A stretch of 64,000 nt of DNA from Acanthochromis polyacanthus (taxonomy: Eukaryota; Chordata; Actinopteri; Pomacentridae): the NCBI RefSeq assembly GCF_021347895.1, contig NC_067121.1:28259974-28323973 (forward strand). The letters run 5' to 3'. Positions 37,611 through 54,541 of this stretch are shown here, in pieces; the stretch's first letter is position 1; the number at the start of each line of letters is the position of its first letter. The position numbers were made by a program, and so were the translations under genes. The notes under the pieces are model-generated. The model had not been told where the DNA came from. It did no database searches and was given only the letters and a program-made list of their open reading frames with translations.

Positions 37611-40018
37611 AAAAGCAACAGCCTTTAAGATTAAAATGCAAAACGACAAATTTCAAGCAGTTTTGAGATCATGAGCCGCAAAACCAACAGATAACTATGG
37701 ATTTTTGCATAAAAATCATCATTAATACCACAACATTTAATTCTGGAAGAACAATTCAAATCTTTTCCACCATCCAACTGTTACTACTGGGCTTTTGCAA
37801 CACTAGTAGATATTGTTCTGTTGTCCATGAGTGAAATGAAATATTTAAGTTGCAGCCATAATAAAAGCAGGTTGTATCCGCTAAAAGCTGAGAAAAAGTG
37901 CCTCAGTGTTTCCTGATACACTGATCCATCCTTTACTGGAGAAAAGGAGATAATGCTGTCCCACAATTCCCTGCAACAGCAACTTTCAAAGCAACCCACC
38001 ACCCATGGCAGACCCACGTTAACAACATTCACTGTCACATGACTAAAAAGCCTAGTGGCAGTGCAGTTAGATTCTCTGAGCACCGTGGTTGTGTTTTCCC
38101 CATCGATTCTGCCTCCCATGGTTCCTTGATCTCGTGAGGCTTTCCATTGAGGTCAAGGAAAAATGTTTACAGACTATGGTTCTAAAAGTTTAGGAAGAGA
38201 CTGAAAATAATTTATTGGACTACTTGACCACAGCTCAAGTCTCCTTCACCTCCAATCCATGTTTGGATGCCTGCTTTTTAAATGTAACAGTAGGTGATCG
38301 CTCAGTGCATTAATATTTATGCCAAGTTTGCAGTGCAGCAGCACCTGATTAGCAGGTATCTTCACGACCTGTAATCAAATCCTGATTTTTTGCTTGTTGA
38401 GATGGCAGATAAAAGCAGAAAACTGTCAACAGTAACAACTATATTGCAAGTCTGTCTGTGTTAAAGCAGGTATAGGTGATAACAAAAAGCAGGGGTGGAC
38501 ATATTTTTAGCTTGGAGCACTTTTTCAACAAAAATTACCAGTAAACACGAATGTGGACGTCTTGTGCTTCACATTAGCTGAGTCAGTGTGGACGCAGTGT
38601 CATTGTTCTCTCTCGCCGGCTGTTCATACTCCTCAGTGCCGCTGCTCCGTCCTTCCTCTGATCTGACACCTTGTTATGCAGATGTTTGTGAGACATCTGC
38701 AGACGAGGAAAAGGAAGAGGGAGAGAGTCAGCACAAAGAAACAGAATTGTAAACATGCAGGCAGACAAATAAACCTTCTCTCCCCTCATCTCACTCCCGA
38801 CTCCTTCTCCCTTTGCCAGGCATACAAAGATCATCAGTCCATCACACACCGGTGCTCAGTGGCACTTAGGCAAACAACAAAAGAGCAAATGCATATGCAC
38901 AGGCTTTTATCATGAATATTAATAATTCATAAAGTTAATTGGGTGTGGTTTTTAACCTCATGAATATTCAGCAGCATGCATGTTACGAATGAGACCCCAG
39001 TGCATTTCTTATTCATTTCCTGCTATTCTGTCACTCTCTCTCCTGCTCTGTTTCTGTCGCAGACATGAAAGAGACATGAAACATGTAGACATGTAATTAT
39101 GCCACTTTCTTTTCAGGAACTCACTATTCTGGTTTAAAATACCGGAATAAATTCAAAAATTAGTGCCAAATTTTTTTGAAATTTCGAGGACAATAGCGCA
39201 GTTGACAGTGGAAACAGCTAAACACCGACTTGACAAGCAATTTATTTTAACATAAGAAAGTATTCTTTATTCCGCTGTGTGTTCTGAATATAAAATATTT
39301 AGTTTTTTTTTGGTTAGGTGCATGTAATGAGTGCTTGTCTGCTTTTACATGCGTTTCCTCGTGTCTCCCTTCTCACCTGTCTTCACGGCACATTGAGGAG
39401 CTGATAGAGCCCCTCAGAAACAAATCTCACTAGTGGAGCAGTAATTTCACAGGTCACAGCTCAGGGTTTGTATGTGCGAGCAAACGGGGTGAGAGTTGAG
39501 ATGGGTCAATAATTCCTTCAGGCCCTTTTTCTCTGGCACCAGCTGGTCCCTTCACAGCACCCTCAGTCTAATCAGACACGCTGACCCTAACTGCTCTGGA
39601 CTCAGGTGTGCAGGATTGGTTTGTGTAGGTGTAAGTAGCTGCAGAGTCAGGAGCAGTCGCAGTAATATCGGTTTAAGTAGGACTAGGAGTAATTGCTGCT
39701 CTGCTGTGGTAGGTATAGGAGAGATGCAGCAGGAGCTGCAGTAGCTGTGGTGGCACAAAGTAACATTGCAGCTGTAACAATCTTAATGGTAGGAAAGAAA
39801 AAGAAACAGTAAAATAATGGCAAAGAAAAGGAAAAGCGATTAAATATGAAATATAATCAGTATGGGAAGTGCTTAGATCCTTTAATTAAGTAAAAGTACC
39901 AATGCAGCACTGAAAAAATACTCCATTACAAGAAAAAATTACACCCAAGTAAAAGTAAGCAAGTATTAGCAAAGTCAAAGTCCTGCTAAGGTTCTTCCAA
40001 CTGATTTGTTTTCATATA

Positions 40019-40230
40019 CACACGTGGACAAAATTGTTGGTACCCCTCAGTTAAAGAAGGAAAAACCCACAATTCTCACTGAAATCACTTGAAACTCACA
40101 AAAGTAACAATAAATAAAAATGTATTGAAAATTAAATAATCAAAAACAGCCATTACTTTTGAATTGTTGATTAACATAATTATTTAAAAAAACAAACTAA
40201 TGAAACAGACCTGGACAAAATGATGGTACC
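40019..40230 (+). repeat. Left IR/DR arm of the Tc1 element
   Basis: A 212-bp terminal inverted repeat with transposase-binding-like direct repeats at its outer (about 40024) and inner (about 40211) ends. Confidence 0.92.
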
Positions 40231-40296
40231 TCTATAAAAGATTGAAAACTATTTGACCAGAGTGACATGATTAACTCAGGTGTGTCATTTAATTGA

Positions 40297-41433
<1,137 letters not shown>

Positions 41434-41438
41434 GTTAT

Positions 41439-41652
41439 GGGTACCATCATTTTTGTCCAGCCCTATTTCATTAGTTTGTTTTTTTAAATAATTATGTTAA
41501 TCAACAATTCAAAAGTGATGGCTGATTTTGATTATTTAATTTTCAATAAATTTTTATTTATTGTTACTTTTGTGAGTTTCAAGTGATTTCAGGGAGAATT
41601 GTGGGTTTTTCCTTCTTTAACTGAGGGGTACCAACAATTTTGTCCACGTGTG
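41439..41652 (-). repeat. Right IR/DR arm of the Tc1 element
   Basis: A 214-bp inverted copy of the left arm with about seven differences by eye. The inner repeat GGTACCATCATTTTTGTCCAG starts at about 41440. Confidence 0.92.
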
Positions 41653-42289
41653 TATGAAATCATTATATTATAATTGTGAAACATCAGTGTGTCAGCAGCT
41701 TGTTATTGTTGTTGCTGCTGAAGTTTTCAACTATTTCATACAATGAGAGTGGAAAGAAGAAAACACAAACTGGAAACAGATCTGATACACAAATCTGTTT
41801 TCAGTTTCTGGACTTTTTCTCTAATCTTTGATTCATGGTGGCATATTGGATCATTTGAATATTTATTGAAATGAAACCATCTGAGAAAAATTACTATTTG
41901 GTGGAGCTGTTAACAAGTCATAGACATCTGAAATGTGAGCCGACTACAAAAAGCTGTTTCGAAAAATCATTTGGAAACCATTGGTTTAGTCTCAAACAAC
42001 ATGCTGGTATTAAACTTTACCAAGACAAGGTAAGTAAAAGTAACTAAAACTGCCAAAATAAAGGTAGTTGAGTAGAAAGTAACATGTAGTGGACTGGAAG
42101 TATAAAGTAGCATAAAATGGAAAATAAATAAACCACTTGAGTAAATGTAGTAAGTTACTTTCCACTACTGTTGATTAGTCATTTACTTGCAAAGCGTTGG
42201 ATAACTGACACCACTGGCAATAATAATGCGATCTAATTTAAAGGAAAGCATATTGTACTGCACAATAACTGTCAGGAAATGCACCGTAA

Positions 42290-42635
42290 TAGAGCTGCAA
42301 CTACTAATTATTCTCATTTGTCATCACTTTGCTGCTTATTTTCTCAAATAAATGTCTGGTCTGTAAAATGTAATGAAAAAAAACCCCTACAAATAGTTCC
42401 TATCAAAGCTTCCTAAACCCATGATGGTGTCCTCAAATGTTTTGTTTTGTCCTACTAATGGCCCAAAATCCAGAGCTAATTGGTTTACTATGATGTAAGT
42501 CAAAGAGAAGCATCCTCATGGATTAAAAGCTGAAAATAGGAAAAGGCTTTTTTTTTTTTTTTTTTGCTCAAGAAATTACTCTACTGATTAATGAAATGGC
42601 AAAGTAGTATCAGCTTAATTTTATGCTGCTCAACT
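42290..42635. mobile_element. hAT-type MITE relic (TAGAGCTGCAACTACTAATT...)
   Basis: It starts TAGAGCTGCAACTACT and carries TCTGGTCTGTAAAATGTAATG, GATGGTGTCCTCAAATGTTTTG and AATCCAGAGCTAATTGGTTTACTATGATG, matching the same family as 9971-10817. A T-run interrupts it. The right end is approximate. Confidence 0.6.
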
Positions 42636-42865
42636 AATTACATAATGGACTACTCATTTCAACAGTACAGGAAGCAGTTAGGTTAGTCAGGGCTTTCCCT
42701 ACATAGAAGAATTTTGGAGAGGTTTTAGCCGACACCCCGGGAAAACCACCAGCACTATGAATGATAAGAATTGAGGGAAAAAAAAGTCTTTTTTTAAAAA
42801 CAATTTTGCTAATAGACATTTTGTTTGTCTAATGGCCAGAAATAAAAGTAAAATTTATAGATTTC

Positions 42866-42925
42866 TGTGAAATGAGGGAACACAGACTCATTTCCTTTAC
42901 TGTATGTGGATAAATCATGCTTGTT
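42866..42925. repeat. Short dispersed repeat, similar to 3942-4000
   Basis: See the partner copy: shared AACACAGACTCATTTCCTTT-like core. Class unknown. Confidence 0.45.
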
Positions 42926-45188
42926 GTAGTGTGTATTGTGTACAAAGCCTTTATTATATAGGGTTTATCTACTGGCATCCAGTGTAACATAACTATTGCT
43001 TTCTGTCATTTCTTTTCATTCCAGTCCACCAGTTTCTTTCTTTCTGGCTCATGTTAAATATTTAATTGTTTCAGTTATTGTCTTCTTGTTCTTTCTTGAC
43101 TAAAATCAATTTCAGTAGACCTTTTTAACTCATCCCCAAATGGGCTATTGTGTGTAAGTGTTCTCACTGATGTTAAAGAAGTGGAATAGTCGACTTTGTT
43201 GAAGTAATTATCAATATGTGCCACCTACAAGTAAAACAGTAAATGTGATGGTACAGAAGTAGCTGTCGTAAAGGGAGCGTTTCAGGAGATTTTAAGCCGA
43301 TTTACTCAGTGCAACATGCATTGGATTGGATGGCACACGTGTGTTGGGCCCAGTGAATCGACTGAAAGGGACGAAGTTTCCAGCCGAGCTGTGGAAGTGG
43401 TCGCCGTAGTGATTATTGTTGTAATACTAATGGCTGTAGTGGTAGTAATAATAATTTTGCTCTGCTGTATTTTGTATTGGGTTTATGCATGAGTGCCTAT
43501 CTTGGCTGTTGTTCATTCATTTCTGTGTGCACATGCACGTGTGTGTGTGTTCTCTGCTTAAAACCTCATAAGCCTTCAGCCGCTGCCATGTGCCACTCTA
43601 ATAACCTACTCTGCTGTCTGTCACCTGATTGTTGCTATTGTCATGCTAATTAGAGCGCCACATGCGGGAAAAGAGGGGAGAAAAAAAATAGATCTTTCTT
43701 TTCTCTCCATGTCTCTCTACACATCAGAAAAAGTGCAGCAATCTGCCCCCAGCCTATCTCCTCCCCTCCTCCCTCCCTCCCTCCCTCTCTCCCCCACCTC
43801 CATCTCCTTATCTTCCCTTTATCTCCCCCATCCCTCATTTTATCCATCCGTCCTTTATGTGTTTTACAATCGCTGCAACAATCGGCTCATTTGGAAAACC
43901 CTCAATTACCGAACTCCATCTCATCTGACACACACATTAAAAAAGGAAAAAAAAAAGGCTGCTCTACAAAGGTGCCGTTAAAACCCAGCAAAACCTCGTT
44001 TTCCGCCCGTCCTCTGTTTGAAGAAAACTAGTGATTAGTTTTAACTGTGTGTCTTTGTGCGCCAAACAATGAGTGTTTCAATATTTCCTGTCAGAGTGTT
44101 TGAAAGTATTCATGTTTTGAATATGCATGCAGATCTGAAGATTGGACTGCACAGACAAAAAATGAGGACGAGAGAGGAAACTGGGAGGAGCAAAAAAAGT
44201 AGAGAACAGGTGACGACGGGTGCGGGATGTAGGGGAGAAGGGGGCATGGATGGATGAGATAGGATACAAGAGCGAGGAAATGAGAGGAAGATGGGGCTTG
44301 AGAATGAATGACGGCGACGGAGAGTGGCGGTGGTGGTGGGGAGATGTGCGAAGAGATTCCAGGGAAAAAGGGGCAGACGAGAGGAGAGATGGCGAGGAGA
44401 CAAACGTGAGGAAATGAGAGGAGATGAGAAAGCGAAGAGGGAGGAGGAGAGGTGAAGAGAGCAGAGGAGATAAGGTTATTGAGTTTCTGTCCGTCTGTTT
44501 CTCCGCACCCCCAACAACCTCACATAGCGCTTCCCAGAACAGAGATCTGTCCTGTGTTAAAAGCATTGTATCATTTAGTTCAGACCCTTAACATTAATCA
44601 ATACAGCAGTTATTTCATTTTCTCGTTTGTACCTTGGGCGGCCTCATTCAATAATGTGGTAATGCGGCCCACCGGCGCACACACAGATAGCTACTCATAA
44701 TGTAATTGTCCAGATGTATACAGAGTCTATCACTTTCGTTTACACTCTCGCCAACGCGCACAGAAACAGCCTCTCGTAATGTAATTTACCTCTCAGACTG
44801 TATATATGTAGTCTCTATCACTTTCATGCACACACAGCAATTCGTAACTTCACGCAAGCGAGGCTTAAATGATCCGAGCTTTATTCCAGAGAAAAGCAGA
44901 GACAACACTTTCTACTCTCAATAAAAAAAGAAAAAAAAAAGAGCAAACTCCTTTTCTGATCCATTCCATAACACACTCCACCTGGCAGAACATCAATACC
45001 CAATCTGCACACACACACATCCATACACTGGGAGGTGCTTTTAGCTCCGCCGTGTTATTTCTGAAGGCGATGAAAGGCAATAAATTCGAATGAATATGAA
45101 TGTGATTAGTTAATTACGTGCTTTCAGGAGGAAATTGAGGAGCGCTCGTGAATGTTTGTCGGAGCTGGAGAGGCTCAGTGCTGCCAGC

Positions 45189-45191
<3 letters not shown>

Positions 45192-45244
<53 letters not shown>
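45192..45244. repeat. (TG)26 microsatellite
   Basis: A 53-base perfect TG run. Confidence 0.96.
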
Positions 45245-45247
<3 letters not shown>

Positions 45248-45298
45248 AATGCCATGTGACGAAGTTGCTACAAGAAGTGAAAGGGATTCATTGTGTCA

Positions 45299-45300
<2 letters not shown>

Positions 45301-45334
<34 letters not shown>
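45301..45334. repeat. (GT)17 microsatellite
   Basis: A 34-base perfect GT run, 56 bases after the previous one. Confidence 0.96.
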
Positions 45335-45336
<2 letters not shown>

Positions 45337-45620
45337 TGCCACCTGACAAAAAGAGATGAAATGAGCTAATGTACTGCATGTGGGCGCGTGTGGTCGGTTT
45401 TTATTGGTAGCCTCTGTTATCTCTTAGAGTTGCGGGGATAATTCTGCATGGCAGGTGTCCAGATGATAGCTAGTGATAACAGCAAAACTGTGCATGTGGC
45501 TCACATGGTTCTCTAAGCCAAGACCACAGGATGAATGTGTTTCATTGTGCTTCACTCTTGACCTGATGGAAAAAGTCTCACCTTCATGCATGCTGCTTAG
45601 CATTATCATTAGTTTTTATA

Positions 45621-46362
45621 CACTACTGTTCAGAAGTTTGGGGTCACTTAGAAATGTCCTTATTTTCAAAGTAAAGCAGTATTTTTCAATGAAGGTAACA
45701 TTACATTTATTAGAAACACAGTCTAGACATTGTTAATGTGGTAAATGACAATTCTGGCTGAAACCGATTGATTTTTAATGGAGTATCTACATAGGGGTAC
45801 AGAGGTACATGTCCAGCAACCGTCACTACTGTGTTCTAATGCTACACTGTGAGATGACATTATGTAAATTAGTCAGAAATAAAGTTTAGACATTGTTAAA
45901 GTAGTAAATGATTATTCTAGCTGGAAATGACTGATTTTTAATTGAATGTCTACATACAGACAGAAAGGGAGGGTGGGGGGGAACAGCTTAGCAAACAGAG
46001 TGGCCGTCTTGCAACCGGAGGGTCGCCGGTTCGATCCTTGGTCACGGAGAGCTCATGTCGAGGTGTTCCTGAGCAAGACACCGACACCGTAGTTACTCCT
46101 GATGGGTCATGGTTAGCACCTCGCATGGCGGCTTCCATCATCAGTGGGTGAACGGGTGAATGTGACATGTAATGCTTTGGGTATCTTTCAGGTATAATAA
46201 AGCACTATGTAAATACAGACCATTTACCATTGTGTTAGCTAACCGTGTTGAAAGGCTAATTGATGAGTAGAAAACCCTTGTGCAATTATGTTAGCAAAAA
46301 GTGTTATTTGCCTTGGAAAACATGAAATTGTCTGGGTGACCTCAAACTTATGAATGGTGGTG
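45621..46362. mobile_element. Tc1-type MITE (CACTACTGTTCAGAAGTTTGGGG...) with internal duplication and a SINE
   Basis: TA lies at 45619-45620 and 46363-46364. The left end CACTACTGTTCAGAAGTTTGGGGTCAC and the right end GTGACCTCAAACTTATGAATGGTGGTG are inverted repeats of about 27 bp with several mismatches. The family is common in fish. Internally, TAGACATTGTTAA...TCTACATA occurs twice (about 45722-45793 and 45886-45954). A tRNA-type SINE sits at about 45960-46231. Confidence 0.8.
45960..46231 (+). mobile_element. tRNA-derived SINE inside the MITE
   Basis: A tRNA-like head contains a perfect pol III B box, GGTTCGATCC (46028-46037), preceded by a weaker A-box region (TAGCAAACAGAGTGGCC, about 45989). 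The body has TTCCTGAGCAAGACACCGACACC. The tail TAAAGCACTATGTAAATACAGACCATTTACC is the widespread fish SINE 3' signature. Boundaries are approximate because target duplications are unclear. Confidence 0.75.
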
Positions 46363-48034
46363 TAGCTCAGACTCAAACACAGCACACAGAAAGCCAGGAA
46401 GAGTCAGGCCTCCATCCAAGTCAGGATCAATCCCATCGATGCTTTTATTTGCCCACAGAGATAAACGCACCCACAGCAGCACACATACGTTCTCCACCTC
46501 TGATCTGAGCTAAAATCAGGCCGTCATCATCCTCATTGTGCCGTCTCTCCTCACTCGCCATGTCCTGAAACCAGCTTTCTGTCTCTCTCCCTCTCCCACA
46601 CTCACACAGAACGATACACCACACACAACACAGGCCCCGTGTGGAGATAAATGTGACCAGCAGTCCTCACCCCCAGCAGAAGAAAATCCAATTCTCTTTC
46701 ACTTTTATCCCTGAGACTAATGTTACTGTCAAAGAAGACACCACCACCAGAGACCAGGCGACTCTGCTTGTGTGTGTCTGTGTGTGCGTGTGTCTGTGTG
46801 TTGTGCTGCGGTGAGATAGTGAATTCATTTAAGGTGATGTATTGCTGTCTTTACCTACAATCTTACTGTAGGCCTCGGTGGTGTTGTTCCAGCCTTTCCA
46901 TGACAAGCTTTTGACCTATCCTCCCACCGTCCTGCCTCTCTATTCCACCTTTCTGTCCTTCTGTGTCCTCTCTCCTTTCATTTCATTTCCTTCCTTCTCT
47001 TCTTTTTCCTTCCACATCTTCTTCATTTCTCATCTTCTCTGGTCTAACTCTCTTTCTCCTTCCTTATTTTAATCCATTTCACATCTTTTTATCAAGAAAG
47101 AGAAAGAAAGAAAGCAAGAAAGAAAGACATATGAGCTGTTTCATAAAAAGAACTTCCAACGAGCTCTTCTGCGATTTTTGGGAGTATTTTTTTCTTATAA
47201 ATTCCAGCCCCTCACATTTTTTTCTCTTCAAAAAAAGAAAAAAAAAGAAAAAGAAATCTATAAGAACCCTCGCTATCTGCACTTCTCCTGCCTCTCCCCC
47301 CTTCTATCATTCTGTCTTCATCTCTCCCCCAGGTTTTTTTCCCAGCATCTCCTAGGTCTGATTTAGGAAATGTGACCTATTCATCACAGCTGACAGTCTG
47401 TGTGTTTACAAGCTGTGCACAAACACACACACACGCCATCATTTGTAACCGCACATTGCATGTTTTTTTTGTGATTGGCAAAGCCTGACTGTCGGGGGGT
47501 GGTGCCGAGGGAGAACCCCGTAAAACAGGGGCAACTGCTGTTTCTTGTTGTGTGTGCGAGTGTGCACATGTGATTGCAGGTACTTTGTTAATCATTTGTA
47601 AGCCCCACCAGATGCCATGCAGGGGACCAAAGTGCGCGGGGCCTGTCAGTCAACCTCCCCTTCATCACGCACGCATGCACACAAACACACACTCATGCAG
47701 GTGCATAGCGATCCAACCGCAACCCCCTTCCCCTGAGGCTGATTAGTATTCATGAGATCTCAGGAGGCCCCCTTATACACCCGCATACACACACACACAC
47801 ACATATTCTGGTGGATTGGTCTATTCTAATTATCTCCTGGCGTTTATGGAGAGGGCTGATTAGAAGCTGTCAGTGTGACTGATGACGACATGCCATGTTA
47901 TCCCCCAGAGAGAGCCAGAGAGACAGAGAGAGCGGCTGGTCACAGCTGTGGACTCGGCTTCTTCTCCGTCCTCGTCTCTTTATAGTTTGTGCATTTCTTC
48001 CTTGTAACTCTGCCTCGTTATGTGCCTCCCGTAG

Positions 48035-48096
48035 GTAAGCCAGTGATGATCATAACGGAGTTCATGGAGAACGGATCTCTGGACACTTTCCTCAAG
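48035..48096 (+). CDS. Eph receptor exon 12: kinase hinge
   Basis: The exon is 62 bp with acceptor cccgtAG and donor GTGAGT. It encodes (C)KPVMIITEFMENGSLDTFLK, the hinge and helix D that line the ATP pocket; Thr in IITEF is the usual Eph gatekeeper. It ends in phase 0. The exon starts with GTAAGC, so the acceptor AG and a donor-like sequence overlap. Confidence 0.96.
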
Positions 48097-51195
<3,099 letters not shown>

Positions 51196-51732
51196 TAATT
51201 GTCTTCAACTACAGTTCATCCAACCACTGACTTCTACGTTATTGTTCCTGAACTATAACAGGCTGGTGGAAAACTTACTTGAACCAGATGGGCATGAATA
51301 AATCTTAAACAAAGAGACCTACTCCAAAGAAATGTATCTGCAGATAATTAGACCTGATCCAAAACACAAATGATCTAAACAGACATAAACAAAGCGAATG
51401 CTCCCACACAGGGAACGGATGTGCCACCAATTAGCTGGCAAACAAATAATAGCAGTACATGTCTCAGCAGTATATCCATCTTGACGGTCTTGCTTCAGTA
51501 AGCCTTCAGCTAATTTATCTGTGAGCCTAAGTTTTAAACTGAAGATTCAGGACATAACTTAGAATAAAATTACTTTTGAAAAAGAAGGTTGGCTCTCAGT
51601 CACAATCACGTATTTGTTGCTGCCAAATTGGTTTGACTGAAGGTTTGAATTAGACAGTTATTGTACAATGGTGCTGACTCAGAAGATATTTTGGCTCTTT
51701 GTGTGAACACATAAAATAATAAATACACTGCG

Positions 51733-52503
51733 TAGGACTGCATACTATATCTTTATAGCATTGCCATTGCGATGTGTGCAAGTGAAATAGTCATTTTGCT
51801 TGAAATACGATGTAATGCAAATTAACTAAAATACATCATGGTACAACTTTTTTGCTGCTTGATACAAAAGAAAACTTTCATGGTTCTCATTCCATAAATA
51901 ATCAGCACAAGAAGTCTGATATGTCTGAAGAGTTCTTGGATATAGTTTCATTAAACTTTATCTACAAGACATAATTTGTTGATGTGCAAGTTCCACATGT
52001 GAACCAACCTAAATAAGGAACAGGAGAGAAACACTAAAAAAAGATTTGGTTGCAAAACAAATGCAACATCAATTGCATGTAAATATTTTAGTGACAGAAA
52101 GGCTTATGTTGACCTAAAAGAAGTACTCTGTTGACAGTGTCTTGTGATTGTTACCACCAGAAGAGGCAACACGTCTAATTAGTTTGATCACTTATATTAG
52201 TGACAGAAAGCTCTGTATGTCGAATGCAAATTTTGGATGCCACGGCCAGTGTTGCACCACATAAGTTTTGCAACAATTTACAAGCCGAAAAGTTTCATAG
52301 TTAAAAAAAAAAAAAGATTTCAAGTTTTTTTTCAAAACTAGACTTAAACTTCTTTTATGCAGATAGAAAATCACACTAATGGCTCTGGGTTTTTCTTTTC
52401 CAGACAGTCATTCAAAATCATCTGGTGAAAAGTCTCATATTTTTTGCATTCCAATATATATTATACTGAAGTACGCCTTTTTCCGCAACATCGTACAGCC
52501 CTG
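51733..52503. mobile_element. 771-bp hAT-type MITE with 8-bp target duplication
   Basis: The left end TAGGACTGCATACTATATC follows ACACTGCG (51725-51732). The right end ...ATCGTACAGCCCTG is followed by ACACTGTG (52504-52511). The duplications differ only by a C-to-T change at a CpG. Internal ATTGCGATGTGTGCAAGTGA and TTCCGCAACATCGTACAGCC resemble the fish/vertebrate hAT MITE that begins TAGGGCTGCACGATAT. No transposase. Confidence 0.8.
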
Positions 52504-52776
52504 ACACTGTGTCAAGTAGAAATGCAAGGCTGAAAAACAAACAAACTCAATGTTAGTGACTGAGTGAACTTTTGAATTAAGATATCTTTCATCATTATAT
52601 TAAAGTGAAACCAACAGAACTGAGCTGGTGAACTGATGCCTGCAAGAATGATGTTGCCCTAGTGGCAAATTGAGTGTACTGCACCTTCGCATTCTCAGTC
52701 TCAATTTTGATGTGCTACATGCAAGTTGCCAAATGTATGCTCCCAAGGATGCATTTTCAAACTTGACAAAAACTGA

Positions 52777-52787
52777 TTTTTTTTTTT

Positions 52788-52818
<31 letters not shown>

Positions 52819-52819
52819 G
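52777..52819. repeat. T21-G22 homopolymer junction
   Basis: Twenty-one T followed directly by twenty-two G. The G run can in principle form a G-quadruplex. Long homopolymers also carry sequencing uncertainty, so exact lengths may be off. Confidence 0.9.
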
Positions 52820-53259
52820 TAATTGACTGGACAAATGTATGATGCTTTAATACTGAGCTGCAGAGTTTTGTGAACAGCTTTGTATCAGGGCTCCACTGCC
52901 AGCTGCTGAATATGTGCTGTTAGCAAGAATAAAGTCACACACACAGCATGAATACATACACCCAAATTTCCCCCCTCAATATTTTAGCCTATATATAGTC
53001 AAATCAGAGAAGTCTTTGTTCACGTTAACATCCTCTCAGAGAGCTCAGACAGAAAGAAGAAACTCAAACGTCAGTGAGTTAAACCACTGTGGAGTAACTC
53101 ATCTAAAATGTCCACAAGGAGATGGCATTATTCATATTCATAGGAAGTGTTGGGGATGTTATTTTTAATATGGCATTAGCATTGCCCTGGGAGGAGTGTA
53201 TCAGCCGCTGACTGCTCTATTGCAATCACACACAAACTCCCACTGATGTCAGGAGACCT

Positions 53260-53480
53260 AGATGGAGAGCTGCAGGCATTGAGGGGAGGGGAAGGGGGAG
53301 TAGTAGAGGCCGAGGCGGAGATGGGGAAGAGACAGAAAGAGAGAGAGGAGTGGATATCAAATAAGACGAAGATCCAGGGAACTGGGGGAGAGTAGAGAGA
53401 GACAGAGGGAGGGACAGAGAGAATGAGGGAAGGCAGGAGGACGATCCAGCGAGAGCAGTTAAGAAAAGAAAAAAAAGGAG
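53260..53480. repeat. Purine-rich low-complexity tract
   Basis: GAGAGA/GGGAGG-rich sequence about 560 bp before exon 14. The minus-strand frames are Ser/Leu/Pro low complexity. Confidence 0.7.
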
Positions 53481-53887
53481 ATGGGGTTGGGGTGGACAGG
53501 GGGTGGTGGAAACAAAAGTACAGTGCCGAGTGACTTGGCAGCTTTGTCTTTTATTTGACTTTGACCAAGCAGAGATGGGGAATGCTAGGTGGTGCAGAGG
53601 CAGCTGCCGCATGTTAAAAAGCTGAAGCGAGCCTATAGAGGTACGCTGTGTGTTAGAGAGAAAGAGAGAGGGCGGGGGTTTCTTACTGCCTATTGTGTCT
53701 ATACAGCCGGCTGTATGGAATCCTTTTGATCTGTGCATCAACAACAAAGGCAGGGAAAAAAAAGGAAAAGTGATGGCAGAAGAAAGACAAGTGCAAGAAC
53801 AAACACTGGAGCAACCTTGTGTTGTGAACCTATTAGAGAGGAGTCCTTTGCTAAGTTGGTGGATAACCTCACCTGCTCTGTTCTTAA

Positions 53888-54541
<654 letters not shown>

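Noticed and set aside
44078..44566. 162-residue minus-strand frame (Ser/Leu/Pro/His-rich)
   Set aside because: Opposite strand of a GA-rich low-complexity tract; not protein-like.
46028..46037. Possible tRNA gene from the perfect B box GGTTCGATCC
   Set aside because: No cloverleaf acceptor stem; the downstream body and the TATGTAAATACAGACCATTTACC tail identify a SINE.
53226..53747. 173-residue minus-strand frame
   Set aside because: Antisense of a purine-rich tract, with Ser/Leu/Pro runs and no recognisable domain.
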